64,000 nucleotides of DNA from Clostridiales bacterium (GTDB lineage Bacteria; Bacillota; Clostridia; Oscillospirales; Oscillospiraceae), in assembly GCA_004555655.1 (NCBI GenBank), contig SFHJ01000018.1:25018-89017 (forward strand). Reading direction: 5' to 3'. A model generated the notes under the pieces. That model did no database searches and was not told the DNA's origin. It saw only the letters and a program-made list of their open reading frames with translations. Position numbers and translations under genes: made by a program. Below, in pieces: positions 8,974 through 15,768 of this stretch (the stretch's first letter is position 1; the number at the start of each line of letters is the position of its first letter).

Positions 8974-9549
8974 TTATTCCAATTCGTCCAGCGTGAGCTT
9001 GAAGCTCTCAAGAAAATGCGCCATGAAATAGTCCAGGCACGGCAGGTGCATATCCTCCAGCGCCTGTCTGGTCTGTTTGGCCGCAGAGGAGAATTCGCCG
9101 TTTCCGGCCTTGAGCTCCTCAATGCACTTGATATACGCCGAGAGCTTGTCGGCGGCCTTGACGATGACTGCGGTCTCGGGTTCAGATTCGGTGAGAAGCG
9201 GCCGGTAGCTCTTTGCAAGCTCATCGGGCAGCAGCGCCAGCAGCTTTTCACAGCTCACCGCCTCGACCTGCTTGTAGGCGTTTTTGATCTCCGGGTTAAA
9301 ATACTTGATGGGGGTGGGCAGATCGCCGGTCAGAATCTCCGGCGCGTCGTGGAACAGCGCCGCCGCCGCACAGCGGTCGGGATCGGCAGGCTGGCCGAGG
9401 ATATCGCGCTGGATGAGCGCCAAAGCATGCGCCAGCACAGCAACCATGTGGCTGTGCTCCTGCACATTCTCTTCAAAGGTGTTGCGCATCAGCGCCCAAC
9501 GGTTGATATAGCGCATGCGCGAGAGCATGGCAAAAAAACGAAACTGCAT
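8974..9549 (-). CDS. HD-domain 5'-deoxynucleotidase, YfbR-like
   Basis: A 191-residue HD-superfamily protein. Metal-binding residues are seen in QEHSHMVAVLAHAL, in the central ALFHDAPEILTGD (the HD pair) and in the later KAADKLSAYIKCIEEL. This matches YfbR 5'-deoxynucleotidases, which dephosphorylate dNMPs. The start at 9549 (MQFRFFAML) follows AAAGGAGAACGCG; the frame stays open further upstream but through promoter DNA. It is the first gene of a two-gene unit with the FAD dehydrogenase. Confidence 0.85.
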   Translation of the reverse strand: MQFRFFAMLSRMRYINRWALMRNTFEENVQEHSHMVAVLAHALALIQRDILGQPADPDRCAAAALFHDAPEILTGDLPTPIKYFNPEIKNAYKQVEAVSCEKLLALLPDELAKSYRPLLTESEPETAVIVKAADKLSAYIKCIEELKAGNGEFSSAAKQTRQALEDMHLPCLDYFMAHFLESFKLTLDELE

Positions 9550-9612
9550 CGCGTTCTCCTTTCGGGCGGGGCGACTCGCCGCTGCGTGCGCGTTCCTGAA
9601 CAACCCCAGTAT

Positions 9613-9641
9613 ATTGTAACACAGAAAAAAAACATTGTAAA
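9613..9641 (-). promoter_or_regulatory. promoter of the YfbR-FAD dehydrogenase unit
   Basis: On the minus strand TTTACA (9636-9641), 17 nt, TACAAT (9613-9618). It is divergent from the Rrf2 gene promoter. Confidence 0.65.
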
Positions 9642-9656
9642 TTGCAGATTTTCCAC

Positions 9657-9685
9657 TTGTCATTTCTTATTCCCAGTAGTATAGT
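9657..9685 (+). promoter_or_regulatory. promoter of the Rrf2 regulator gene
   Basis: TTGTCA (9657-9662), 17 nt, TATAGT (9680-9685). The start codon lies only about 20 nt after the predicted transcript start, so an autoregulatory site would have to overlap this promoter. Confidence 0.65.
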
Positions 9686-9712
9686 AGGTTGAAAGAAGGA
9701 GGCGATATCCCG

Positions 9713-10132
9713 ATGATGATCTCCACCAAGGGCCGCTATGCGCTGCGCGTCATGATCGACCTGGCCGAGCACGCGGACGAGGGCCACATCCCCCTGACCG
9801 AAATTGCAGAACGGCAGGGCATTTCAGAAAAATATCTCGAGAGCATCCTTGCCGTACTGAGCAAGGCGGGCATTCTCGACGCGCTGCGCGGCAAGCACGG
9901 CGGCTACCGCCTGTCGCGTCCGCCCGAGGCGTATTCCGCCTATGAGATCCTGCGCCTGACCGAGGGCTCGCTCGCGCCGGTACAGTGCGTAGACGACAGC
10001 AGCGAGTGTGAGCAGTCGGACACCTGCCGGACGCTCTGGCTGTGGAAGGGCCTCGACGAGGTAATCGAGGCGTATCTGCGCCGCTTCACGCTGACCGACA
10101 TCGTCGCGGGCGGCAAGGGCGGCGGGCGGTAG
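9713..10132 (+). CDS. Rrf2 family transcriptional regulator with Fe-S cysteines
   Basis: A 139-residue winged-helix regulator. The N-terminal segment STKGRYALRVMIDLAEH and the recognition region GISEKYLESILAVLSKAGIL...GKHGGYRLSR are typical of IscR/NsrR/CymR. Three cysteines, C92, C99 and C105 (x6 and x5 spacing), sit where IscR and NsrR bind an iron-sulfur cluster, so it probably senses cluster status, nitric oxide or redox rather than cysteine metabolism as CymR does. Tandem ATG codons at 9713/9716 follow AAGGAGGCG. The regulon is unknown; no isc or suf genes are adjacent. Confidence 0.9.
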   Translation: MMISTKGRYALRVMIDLAEHADEGHIPLTEIAERQGISEKYLESILAVLSKAGILDALRGKHGGYRLSRPPEAYSAYEILRLTEGSLAPVQCVDDSSECEQSDTCRTLWLWKGLDEVIEAYLRRFTLTDIVAGGKGGGR

Positions 10133-10229
10133 GGTGGCCTGCCGGTTTGCGGGGCATCTTGCCGGACGCGGCAGCATTTTGCCGAAAAAATGCGCGAAGC
10201 CTTGTATATTTTTCCAACAATTTTTCTAA

Positions 10230-10258
10230 TTGCATTTCGAAGCGGCCGCGTATATAAT
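10230..10258 (+). promoter_or_regulatory. promoter of uraA
   Basis: TTGCAT (10230-10235), 17 nt, TATAAT (10253-10258). It predicts an untranslated leader of about 230 nt. Confidence 0.75.
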
Positions 10259-10260
10259 AA

Positions 10261-10495
10261 CCCCCGGAAAAAATGTGAAGGGGGCGCGTCCAATGCTGTG
10301 CAGAACGCTGAAAAAGCTGGAATGGAAAAGACGGGCCCTCGTGTTTGTTTCCGACGGCCATATTTTTCAAAAGCCTTCGCAGCTTCAATTTCAGGAATTG
10401 TGATTTTGGGATTTCCATTTTCACGGTTCCTGTTTTTTTATGCCGCGCGGCACGCACAGCAGACCTCCGGAAACCGGAAAGAGAGGAGATAAACC
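10261..10495 (+). promoter_or_regulatory. uraA leader with mutually exclusive antiterminator and terminator
   Basis: The leader starts with a CCCCC/GGGGG hairpin (10261-10284). CTGAAAAAGCTG (10308-10319) can pair with CAGCTT-caa-TTTCAG (10380-10394). The 3' arm of that pairing shares CAG with the first arm of a 12-bp terminator stem (10392-10403 with 10421-10432, then seven T at 10433-10439). The two structures cannot coexist, which is the signature of transcription attenuation. The consensus PyrR binding loop and the purine riboswitch core are not evident, so the ligand or protein is unknown. Confidence 0.6.
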
Positions 10496-11857
10496 ATGGG
10501 TAAGTACAAAATCCCCGAAGAAGGCATCTATGACGCCAGAACACTCGGCAAGGGCCGTATGCTTGTGCTGGGCTTCCAGCATATGTTTGCCATGTTCGGC
10601 GCGACCGTTCTGGTTCCGATTCTGACGGGCCTTGACGTGTCCACCACGCTTCTGTTCGCCGGTCTCGGCACGCTGCTGTTCCACCTCATTACCGGCGGCA
10701 AGGTTCCGGCCTTCCTCGGCTCTTCGTTTGCATTCCTCGGCGGCTACGCCACCATCGCCCCGCTGATCGACGGCACCACCCCCAACACTGAGCTGCTGCC
10801 CTACGCCTGCTTCGGCGTGGCCTGCGCCGGTCTTGTGTACGTCGTGCTTGCCGCCCTGTTCAAGATCTTCGGCGCCAGCAAGGTCATGCGCTTCTTCCCG
10901 CCCATCGTCACCGGCCCCATCATCATCGCCATCGGCCTAAACCTGTCGTCCTCCGCCATCAACAACTGCTCCAACAACTGGTGGATCGCGCTGGTCGCCA
11001 TCGTTGTCATCATCGCCGCCAACATCTGGGGCAAGGGCATGGTCAAGATCATCCCCATCCTGCTCGGCGTCATCGCCTCGTATGTGGTCGCCGTCATCGC
11101 CGACCCCGCCGTGCGCGCTGCGCTTGTACAGAATGTCTCCGATGCCAAGTGGATCGCGCTGCCTGTCCACATGGAGTCCACCGTCTTCGGTCTGTTCACC
11201 CGCGATAACCTCGACGGCCACATGCTGCTGACCGCCGTCATCACCATCGTCCCGCTGTCGCTTGCCACCATGGTCGAGCACATCGGCGACGTGTCCGCCA
11301 TCTCCTCCACCTGCAACCGCAACTTCATCGCCGACCCGGGCCTGCACCGCACCCTGATGGGCGACGGTCTGGCCACCACGCTGGCCGCCCTGTTCGGCGC
11401 GCCCGCCAACACCACCTACGGCGAAAACACCGGCGTTCTGGCCCTGAGCAAGATCTACGACCCGCGCGTGATTCGCATCGCGGCTGTGCTGGCCATGCTC
11501 TTCTCCTTCAGCCCGAAGTTCGCGGCCATCATCTCCAGCATGCCCGCAGCCACCATCGGCGGCGTGTCGCTGGTCCTGTACGGCATGATCTCCGCCGTCG
11601 GCGTGCGCAACGTGGTCGAGAACAAGGTTGACTTCACCAAGTCCAGAAACGTTCTGATTGCGGCGCTCATCCTCGTGCTCAGCATCGGCATCAGCTACTC
11701 CACTGCCGGTTCGCTGCAGCTCGGCGCCATCAGCCTGTCTGGTCTGGCCGTGGGCTCCATCGCCGGTATTGTCCTCAACGCCATCATGCCCGGCAAGGAC
11801 TACGAGTACGGCAAGGACGAGCAGGGCGACAAGTCCGTCAACTTCATCGTCCAGTAA
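10496..11857 (+). CDS. uraA: uracil permease, NCS2 family
   Basis: A 453-residue polytopic transporter importing uracil, probably with protons. Family signatures include GFQHMFAMFGATVLVPILTG near the N-terminus and FLGSSFAFLGGYATI. The two substrate-site glutamates lie in SLATMVEHIGDVSA and in ANTTYGENTGVLALSK, the latter distinguishing uracil carriers from xanthine carriers. The ribosome site is GAGAGGAGATAAACC. The attenuator in its leader suggests control by pyrimidine supply. It links functionally to the nucleoside salvage operon at 25-31 kb. Confidence 0.93.
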   Translation: MGKYKIPEEGIYDARTLGKGRMLVLGFQHMFAMFGATVLVPILTGLDVSTTLLFAGLGTLLFHLITGGKVPAFLGSSFAFLGGYATIAPLIDGTTPNTELLPYACFGVACAGLVYVVLAALFKIFGASKVMRFFPPIVTGPIIIAIGLNLSSSAINNCSNNWWIALVAIVVIIAANIWGKGMVKIIPILLGVIASYVVAVIADPAVRAALVQNVSDAKWIALPVHMESTVFGLFTRDNLDGHMLLTAVITIVPLSLATMVEHIGDVSAISSTCNRNFIADPGLHRTLMGDGLATTLAALFGAPANTTYGENTGVLALSKIYDPRVIRIAAVLAMLFSFSPKFAAIISSMPAATIGGVSLVLYGMISAVGVRNVVENKVDFTKSRNVLIAALILVLSIGISYSTAGSLQLGAISLSGLAVGSIAGIVLNAIMPGKDYEYGKDEQGDKSVNFIVQ

Positions 11858-11875
11858 TCCTGCCTCAAATATCGC

Positions 11876-11905
11876 ACCCGCCCGGAATGCAAATTCCGGG
11901 CGGGT
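11876..11905 (+). terminator. stem-loop after uraA
   Basis: A 13-bp perfect stem (11876-11888 with 11893-11905) with a GCAA loop. It lacks a T tract because the dispersed repeat begins 4 nt later. Confidence 0.6.
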
Positions 11906-11908
11906 GGC

Positions 11909-12080
11909 TGTCGAAAAACTCCTTTGGAGTTTTTCGACAACAGACTGCGGCCTGCTGCGCGCACGATCTGTCCGCCAAAAGCGGACAGCCTGCACACTTG
12001 CAGGCCGGAGTGTATTTTTCCCGACGTACACGCCGCCGGGAAACCGGGCGGTTTTCTGTCCGCGCCATGGGCGCGCAACT
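11909..12080 (+). repeat. dispersed intergenic repeat, copy A (long form)
   Basis: Starts with a TGTCGAAAAACTCC-ttt-GGAGTTTTTCGACA hairpin (11909-11939). A GCGGCCTGC...GCAGGCC nested hairpin follows, then the conserved core at 12011-12043 (GTATTTTTCCCGACG, TACACGCCGCCGGGAAA) and a GCGC-rich hairpin that runs up to the murI promoter. The core is also found at 31057-31088 (minus) and 59505-59536 (plus). This copy reads in the same direction as the upstream gene uraA. Confidence 0.8.
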
Positions 12081-12083
12081 TTA

Positions 12084-12112
12084 TTGAAAGCGCATCCGAA
12101 CAGTGCTATAAT
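12084..12112 (+). promoter_or_regulatory. promoter of murI
   Basis: TTGAAA (12084-12089), 17 nt, TATAAT (12107-12112), immediately after repeat copy A. Confidence 0.8.
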
Positions 12113-12144
12113 AGGTTATACTCTTTTTTAAGGAGGCGGGCGCG

Positions 12145-12933
12145 ATGCTGCCACAGGAATTGCCCATTGCTTTTTTTGATTCCGGTCTCGGCGGAATCAG
12201 CGTGCTGCGTGAGACGGTGCGCCTTCTGCCGCAGGAGCGCTATCTCTACTACGGCGACTCGCTGCACGCGCCCTACGGCGTGAAGACCGCGGACGAGGTG
12301 CTTGCGCTCTGCCGCACCGCTGTGTGCCATCTGCTCGAACAGGGCGTCAAGGCCCTTGTCATCGCCTGCAACACGGCCACATCCGTGGCCATCCGCCCGC
12401 TGCGCCAGGCGTATCCCGGGCTCATCATCATCGGCACCGAACCCGCCATCAAGCCCGCGGCCGAGCGTTTCCCGGGCGGGCATATTCTGGTCATGGCCAC
12501 GCCCATGACGCTGCAGGAGAAAAAATTCCGTTCCCTGCAGCAGCAGTACGGCGCGCAGGCCGAAATCGTACCCGTCGCCTGCGGCGGGCTCATGGAATTT
12601 GTCGAGCAGGGCATTCTGCGCGGCGAGGCCGTCGAGCGCTACCTCTATGACAAGCTCGAGCCGTATCTCAAGGTTCCCATCGACGCCGTTGTGCTCGGCT
12701 GCACGCACTACCCGTTCTTGTCCGGTGCGATCCGCAAGGTTGTCGGCCGCAGGCCCGCAATCATGGACGGCAGCGCTGGCATCGCAATGCAGCTCAGACG
12801 CAAGCTCGCCGAGCGCGGCCTGCTCGCCCCCGATGCGCAGACAGGCTCGGTGCGGTTTGAAAATTCACTGGATGAGCCGGAGATTCTGGAGCTCAGCCAG
12901 GCGCTCTTTGATTATCAGGACGCGACGCCCTGA
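12145..12933 (+). CDS. murI: glutamate racemase
   Basis: Supplies D-glutamate for peptidoglycan by racemising L-glutamate. The 262-residue protein has both catalytic cysteines: C75 in VIACNTATS and C186 in VLGCTHYPF. The substrate-binding DSGLGGISV is at 12-20 and YYGDSLHAPYG at 35-45. ATG 12145 follows AAGGAGGCGGGCGCG. It has its own promoter and no operon partner. Confidence 0.97.
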   Translation: MLPQELPIAFFDSGLGGISVLRETVRLLPQERYLYYGDSLHAPYGVKTADEVLALCRTAVCHLLEQGVKALVIACNTATSVAIRPLRQAYPGLIIIGTEPAIKPAAERFPGGHILVMATPMTLQEKKFRSLQQQYGAQAEIVPVACGGLMEFVEQGILRGEAVERYLYDKLEPYLKVPIDAVVLGCTHYPFLSGAIRKVVGRRPAIMDGSAGIAMQLRRKLAERGLLAPDAQTGSVRFENSLDEPEILELSQALFDYQDATP

Positions 12934-13055
12934 TGCGCCGCGGCAGTCTCCGCTGCACATCCTGACGCTGCGCGCCGGATGCGGGAAGGAACTTCCGCTG
13001 CCGGCGCTTTTCTGCTCCCCTGCGAGAAAAAAATTTAAATTTTTCAAACTTTATC

Positions 13056-13085
13056 TTACATTCTTTCTTCCTTTTCTGTTATAAT
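13056..13085 (+). promoter_or_regulatory. candidate promoter of the carD gene
   Basis: TATAAT at 13080-13085 with a poor -35 (TTACAT at 13056-13061, 18-nt spacer) in a very T-rich stretch. Confidence 0.5.
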
Positions 13086-13134
13086 GGATGTGAAATGGAC
13101 GGATTTGGCCTTTTATGCGCACAGGAGGGAGAAT

Positions 13135-13632
13135 ATGTTTGCAGTCGGAGATTATGTGATCTACGGATACGAAGGTGTGTGTCATGTGGACGGCATCGGC
13201 TGCCCAAACGTTTCCGGGCTGGACAGGTCAAAACAGTATTATACGCTCACGCCGCATTACCACGGCGGCACGATCTATGCGCCGGTCGACGGCCGCGTCC
13301 TGATACGCCCGCTCATCTCGCGTGACGAGCTCGACGCGCTTCTGCCGCAGCTGCCGAAGCTGCCGCTTCTTGACGACGTGCCGGAAAACAGCCGCATGGC
13401 GGGCGACTACTACCGCACGATTCTCGCCGGGCACGACTGTACGATGCTGCTGCGCCTGTGCAAGACGCTGCACGCGCGGCAGGCTGAGCGCGCCGTTTCG
13501 CGCAAATCCGTCAGCTCCACAGAGCTGCGCAACTGGAAAACTGCCGAGGAGATGATCCAGGGCGAATTTGCCTTTGTGCTCGGCATCGCGCCCAGTGAGG
13601 TCGGATCCTATTTGCAGCAAAAAAGTTCATAA
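13135..13632 (+). CDS. CarD/CdnL-type RNA polymerase-binding regulator
   Basis: A 165-residue protein starting with the CarD_CdnL_TRCF Tudor-like domain (FAVGDYVIYGYEGVCHVDGI...YYTLTPHYHGGTIYAPVD). A mostly helical C-terminal region follows, which in CarD contacts upstream promoter DNA. Such proteins bind the beta subunit of RNA polymerase and modulate open-complex stability. The start at 13135 has the ribosome site CAGGAGGGAGA; the in-frame ATG at 13084 lies in the -10 region and is unlikely. A target or stress role cannot be read from the neighbourhood. Confidence 0.88.
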   Translation: MFAVGDYVIYGYEGVCHVDGIGCPNVSGLDRSKQYYTLTPHYHGGTIYAPVDGRVLIRPLISRDELDALLPQLPKLPLLDDVPENSRMAGDYYRTILAGHDCTMLLRLCKTLHARQAERAVSRKSVSSTELRNWKTAEEMIQGEFAFVLGIAPSEVGSYLQQKSS

Positions 13633-13667
13633 AAACAGCCTGCCGCAGATCTGCGGTAGGCTGTTTT
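13632..13667. terminator. bidirectional terminator between carD and the ECF S-component gene
   Basis: A 17-bp perfect stem (13632-13648 with 13651-13667) flanked by A and T runs, between convergent genes. Confidence 0.85.
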
Positions 13668-13683
13668 CAGATGAATACCGGGT

Positions 13684-14247
13684 TTACTTTTCGATCTTCT
13701 CGAGCAGGCCCGCCTTTTTGAGTGCCGGGCTCATGGCGAAGAAGAGCACCAGGCTCACGACGATGCCAACAGCGGCGTTGATGACCGAGGCCGGGAGCTT
13801 GCTGAGCATGGTGGCCCAGGTCGTCTCCATCGGATAGCCATAGACGAAGCGCTGATAGACGAAGGTCTTGAGCATATACAGAAGCACATAGCTCAGCGCG
13901 CCAACGACCGCAGCCACGACCACGCGCAGGTGGTTGAGCTTTCCCTTATGCGTGCCCGCAATCCATGCGCAGATGGCCGCCATGAGGAATTTGGACACAA
14001 AGGTAATCAGGCCCTGAATGATGTCATAGCCGCCGAAGAGCACGTCATACAGTCCGGAACCCAAGCCCGCGGCAAGGCCGCCGCCGACCGGCCCGAACAG
14101 CAGGCCTGAGAGCAGGCACATGGCGTTGGCCAGATGCACCTTGGAGCCCAGCAGCGGGAAACGGAAGAACGTGACCACGCAGACGATAGCTGCCATGACG
14201 GCGATAAAGACGATGCGGTAGGTCGAAAATGCGGATTTTTGTTTCAT
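13684..14247 (-). CDS. ECF transporter S component (vitamin precursor, possibly B6)
   Basis: A 187-residue integral membrane protein with about six helices. The S-component signature FPLLGSKVHLANAMCLLSGLLFGPVGGGLAAGLGSGLYDVLFGG lies in helices 2-3. S components bind a vitamin or metal and pair with a shared EcfAAT module encoded elsewhere. Substrate is not shown by sequence. Divergent coupling to a MocR-type regulator suggests pyridoxine or a related compound, as in PdxU-type systems; hydroxymethylpyrimidine is an alternative. The start at 14247 follows AGAGGGGATATCT. The 102-bp divergent spacer holds inverted repeats likely to be operators. Confidence 0.82.
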   Translation of the reverse strand: MKQKSAFSTYRIVFIAVMAAIVCVVTFFRFPLLGSKVHLANAMCLLSGLLFGPVGGGLAAGLGSGLYDVLFGGYDIIQGLITFVSKFLMAAICAWIAGTHKGKLNHLRVVVAAVVGALSYVLLYMLKTFVYQRFVYGYPMETTWATMLSKLPASVINAAVGIVVSLVLFFAMSPALKKAGLLEKIEK

Positions 14248-14299
14248 AGATATCCCCTCTTGCTTTCTCTTGCAGAATCTGCTAGTATCATAGCATAAA

Positions 14300-14345
14300 C
14301 TGGCATTTAAGAAATTGCCAGAAAAATCTTATTTTGGCAGGGCCA
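14300..14345. promoter_or_regulatory. inverted repeats, likely MocR operator
   Basis: CTGGCA (14300-14305) and TGCCAG (14316-14321) form a 6-bp inverted repeat separated by 10 bp. A second TGGC-agg-GCCA dyad lies at 14335-14345, just before the MocR start. Their position between divergent genes fits dual control by the MocR protein. Confidence 0.5.
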
Positions 14346-14349
14346 GAAC

Positions 14350-15732
14350 ATGCTTTTATCCTATTCTCTCTCCCGTGAGGCCGGAACGCCGCTGTATGAG
14401 CAGCTCTACAGCGCCATCAAGGCCGATATTCTCTGCGGCAGACTCGCCGGCGGCGAACGCCTGCCGTCGAAGCGTGCACTGTCCGGGCATCTGAATATCA
14501 GCAAGATCACCGTGGAGACGGCCTACAACCAGCTTCTGGCCGAGGGGTATATCTCGTCGCGCGAGCGCTCGGGCTACTACGTCGCCTCCATCCAGCTCGC
14601 CCAGCCGCCCGCATCCGGTGCGCCGCAGGCACGCGCCGCCGAGCCGCCGGAGCCGCAGGCCGCGCCCGGCGCAGCGGCGTCGCTGTTCCCGTTCTCCGTC
14701 TGGGCGCGGCTGATGCGCAGCGTGATTTTGGACACGCAGCAGAATCTTCTGCAGCGCGTGCCGAGCGCAGGTCTTTTTGCCCTGCGCAAGGCCATTGCCG
14801 ATGAATTCATGCGCCAGCGCGGTGTGTTCGTCTCGCCGGAGCAAATTCTCATCGGCGCGGGCACCGAGTATTTCTACAGCCTGCTCATCCAGTTCCTGGG
14901 GCACGGACGGCGTTACGCGCTCGAAGCGCTGGGCCACCGGAAGATCGCACACGTATATCAGGCCAACGCTGCCGAGCTTGTCCCCATCGGGATGGACGAC
15001 GACGGCATCATGGTCGAATCGCTTGAAGCAAGCGGGGCCAGCGTGGTGCACATCTCGCCGTCGCACCACTTCCCCACGGGCGTGGTCATGCCCATCAGCC
15101 GCCGGCAGGCGCTCATGGCGTGGATGGCGGAAAAGCCCGACCGCTATATCATCGAAGACGACTACGACTCGGAATACCGCTTCTCCGGCAGGATCATCCC
15201 CACAATGCAGAGCATGGACTATCTGGGCAGGGTCATCTACATGAACACATTCTCGCAGACCATCACGCCGGCGCTGCGCATCAGCTATATGATTTTGTCC
15301 AAGGAGCTTCTGCCACTGTGGCAGCAGAAGATGGGCTTTTACAGCTGCTGTGTGCCGAGCTTTGAGCAGCTGACGCTGACGCGCTTTCTGGACGAGGGTT
15401 ATTTTGACAAGCACCTGAGCCGCATGAAAAAACACTACCGCGCGCAGCGCGACAAGCTGCTTGCGCTCGTGGCGCAGCCGGAATTTGCCCGGCACTTTAC
15501 CGCGCTGCGCGCCGACGCGGGACTGCACTTTGTGCTGCGCATCCGCACGGCGCTTTCCGACAGCCAGCTCGCGCCGCTTTTGCGCTCAGCCGGGCTGCAG
15601 GCGCCGTTTTTATCGTCGTACTACGTCGGCCCGCCCGCGCCGGAGGCGCATGGCTGCGTGGTGGTGAACTACGCCGAGCTGGACGCGGATTCGTTCGGCG
15701 CGGCGCTGCAAAAACTCGCGGATATGTTATAA
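14350..15732 (+). CDS. MocR-type GntR regulator with aminotransferase-like domain lacking the PLP lysine
   Basis: A 460-residue regulator. Residues 1-75 are a GntR winged helix (TPLYEQLYSAIKADILCGRL, LPSKRALSGHLNISKITVETAYNQLLAEGY). A linker and a class-I aminotransferase fold follow. The pyridine-nitrogen aspartate is present (IIEDDYDSEYRF), but the usual SFSK Schiff-base lysine is glutamine Q303 (NTFSQTITPALRISY). PdxR and GabR need that lysine for PLP, so this protein either binds PLP non-covalently or senses another ligand. No clear ribosome site precedes the ATG, so the start is a little uncertain. Divergent from, and presumably controlling, the ECF S component. Confidence 0.88.
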   Translation: MLLSYSLSREAGTPLYEQLYSAIKADILCGRLAGGERLPSKRALSGHLNISKITVETAYNQLLAEGYISSRERSGYYVASIQLAQPPASGAPQARAAEPPEPQAAPGAAASLFPFSVWARLMRSVILDTQQNLLQRVPSAGLFALRKAIADEFMRQRGVFVSPEQILIGAGTEYFYSLLIQFLGHGRRYALEALGHRKIAHVYQANAAELVPIGMDDDGIMVESLEASGASVVHISPSHHFPTGVVMPISRRQALMAWMAEKPDRYIIEDDYDSEYRFSGRIIPTMQSMDYLGRVIYMNTFSQTITPALRISYMILSKELLPLWQQKMGFYSCCVPSFEQLTLTRFLDEGYFDKHLSRMKKHYRAQRDKLLALVAQPEFARHFTALRADAGLHFVLRIRTALSDSQLAPLLRSAGLQAPFLSSYYVGPPAPEAHGCVVVNYAELDADSFGAALQKLADML

Positions 15733-15768
15733 AATACGGGCCGAACCCTGTGGTTCGGCCCGTATTTT
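15731..15768. terminator. bidirectional terminator between the MocR and GH3 genes
   Basis: A 17-bp perfect stem (15731-15747 with 15752-15768), loop CTGT. Its right arm touches the GH3 stop codon. Confidence 0.88.

Noticed and set aside
10261..10495. Purine riboswitch or PyrR-type attenuator before uraA
   Set aside because: Neither the purine three-way-junction core nor the PyrR binding loop could be seen, so only a generic attenuator is claimed.
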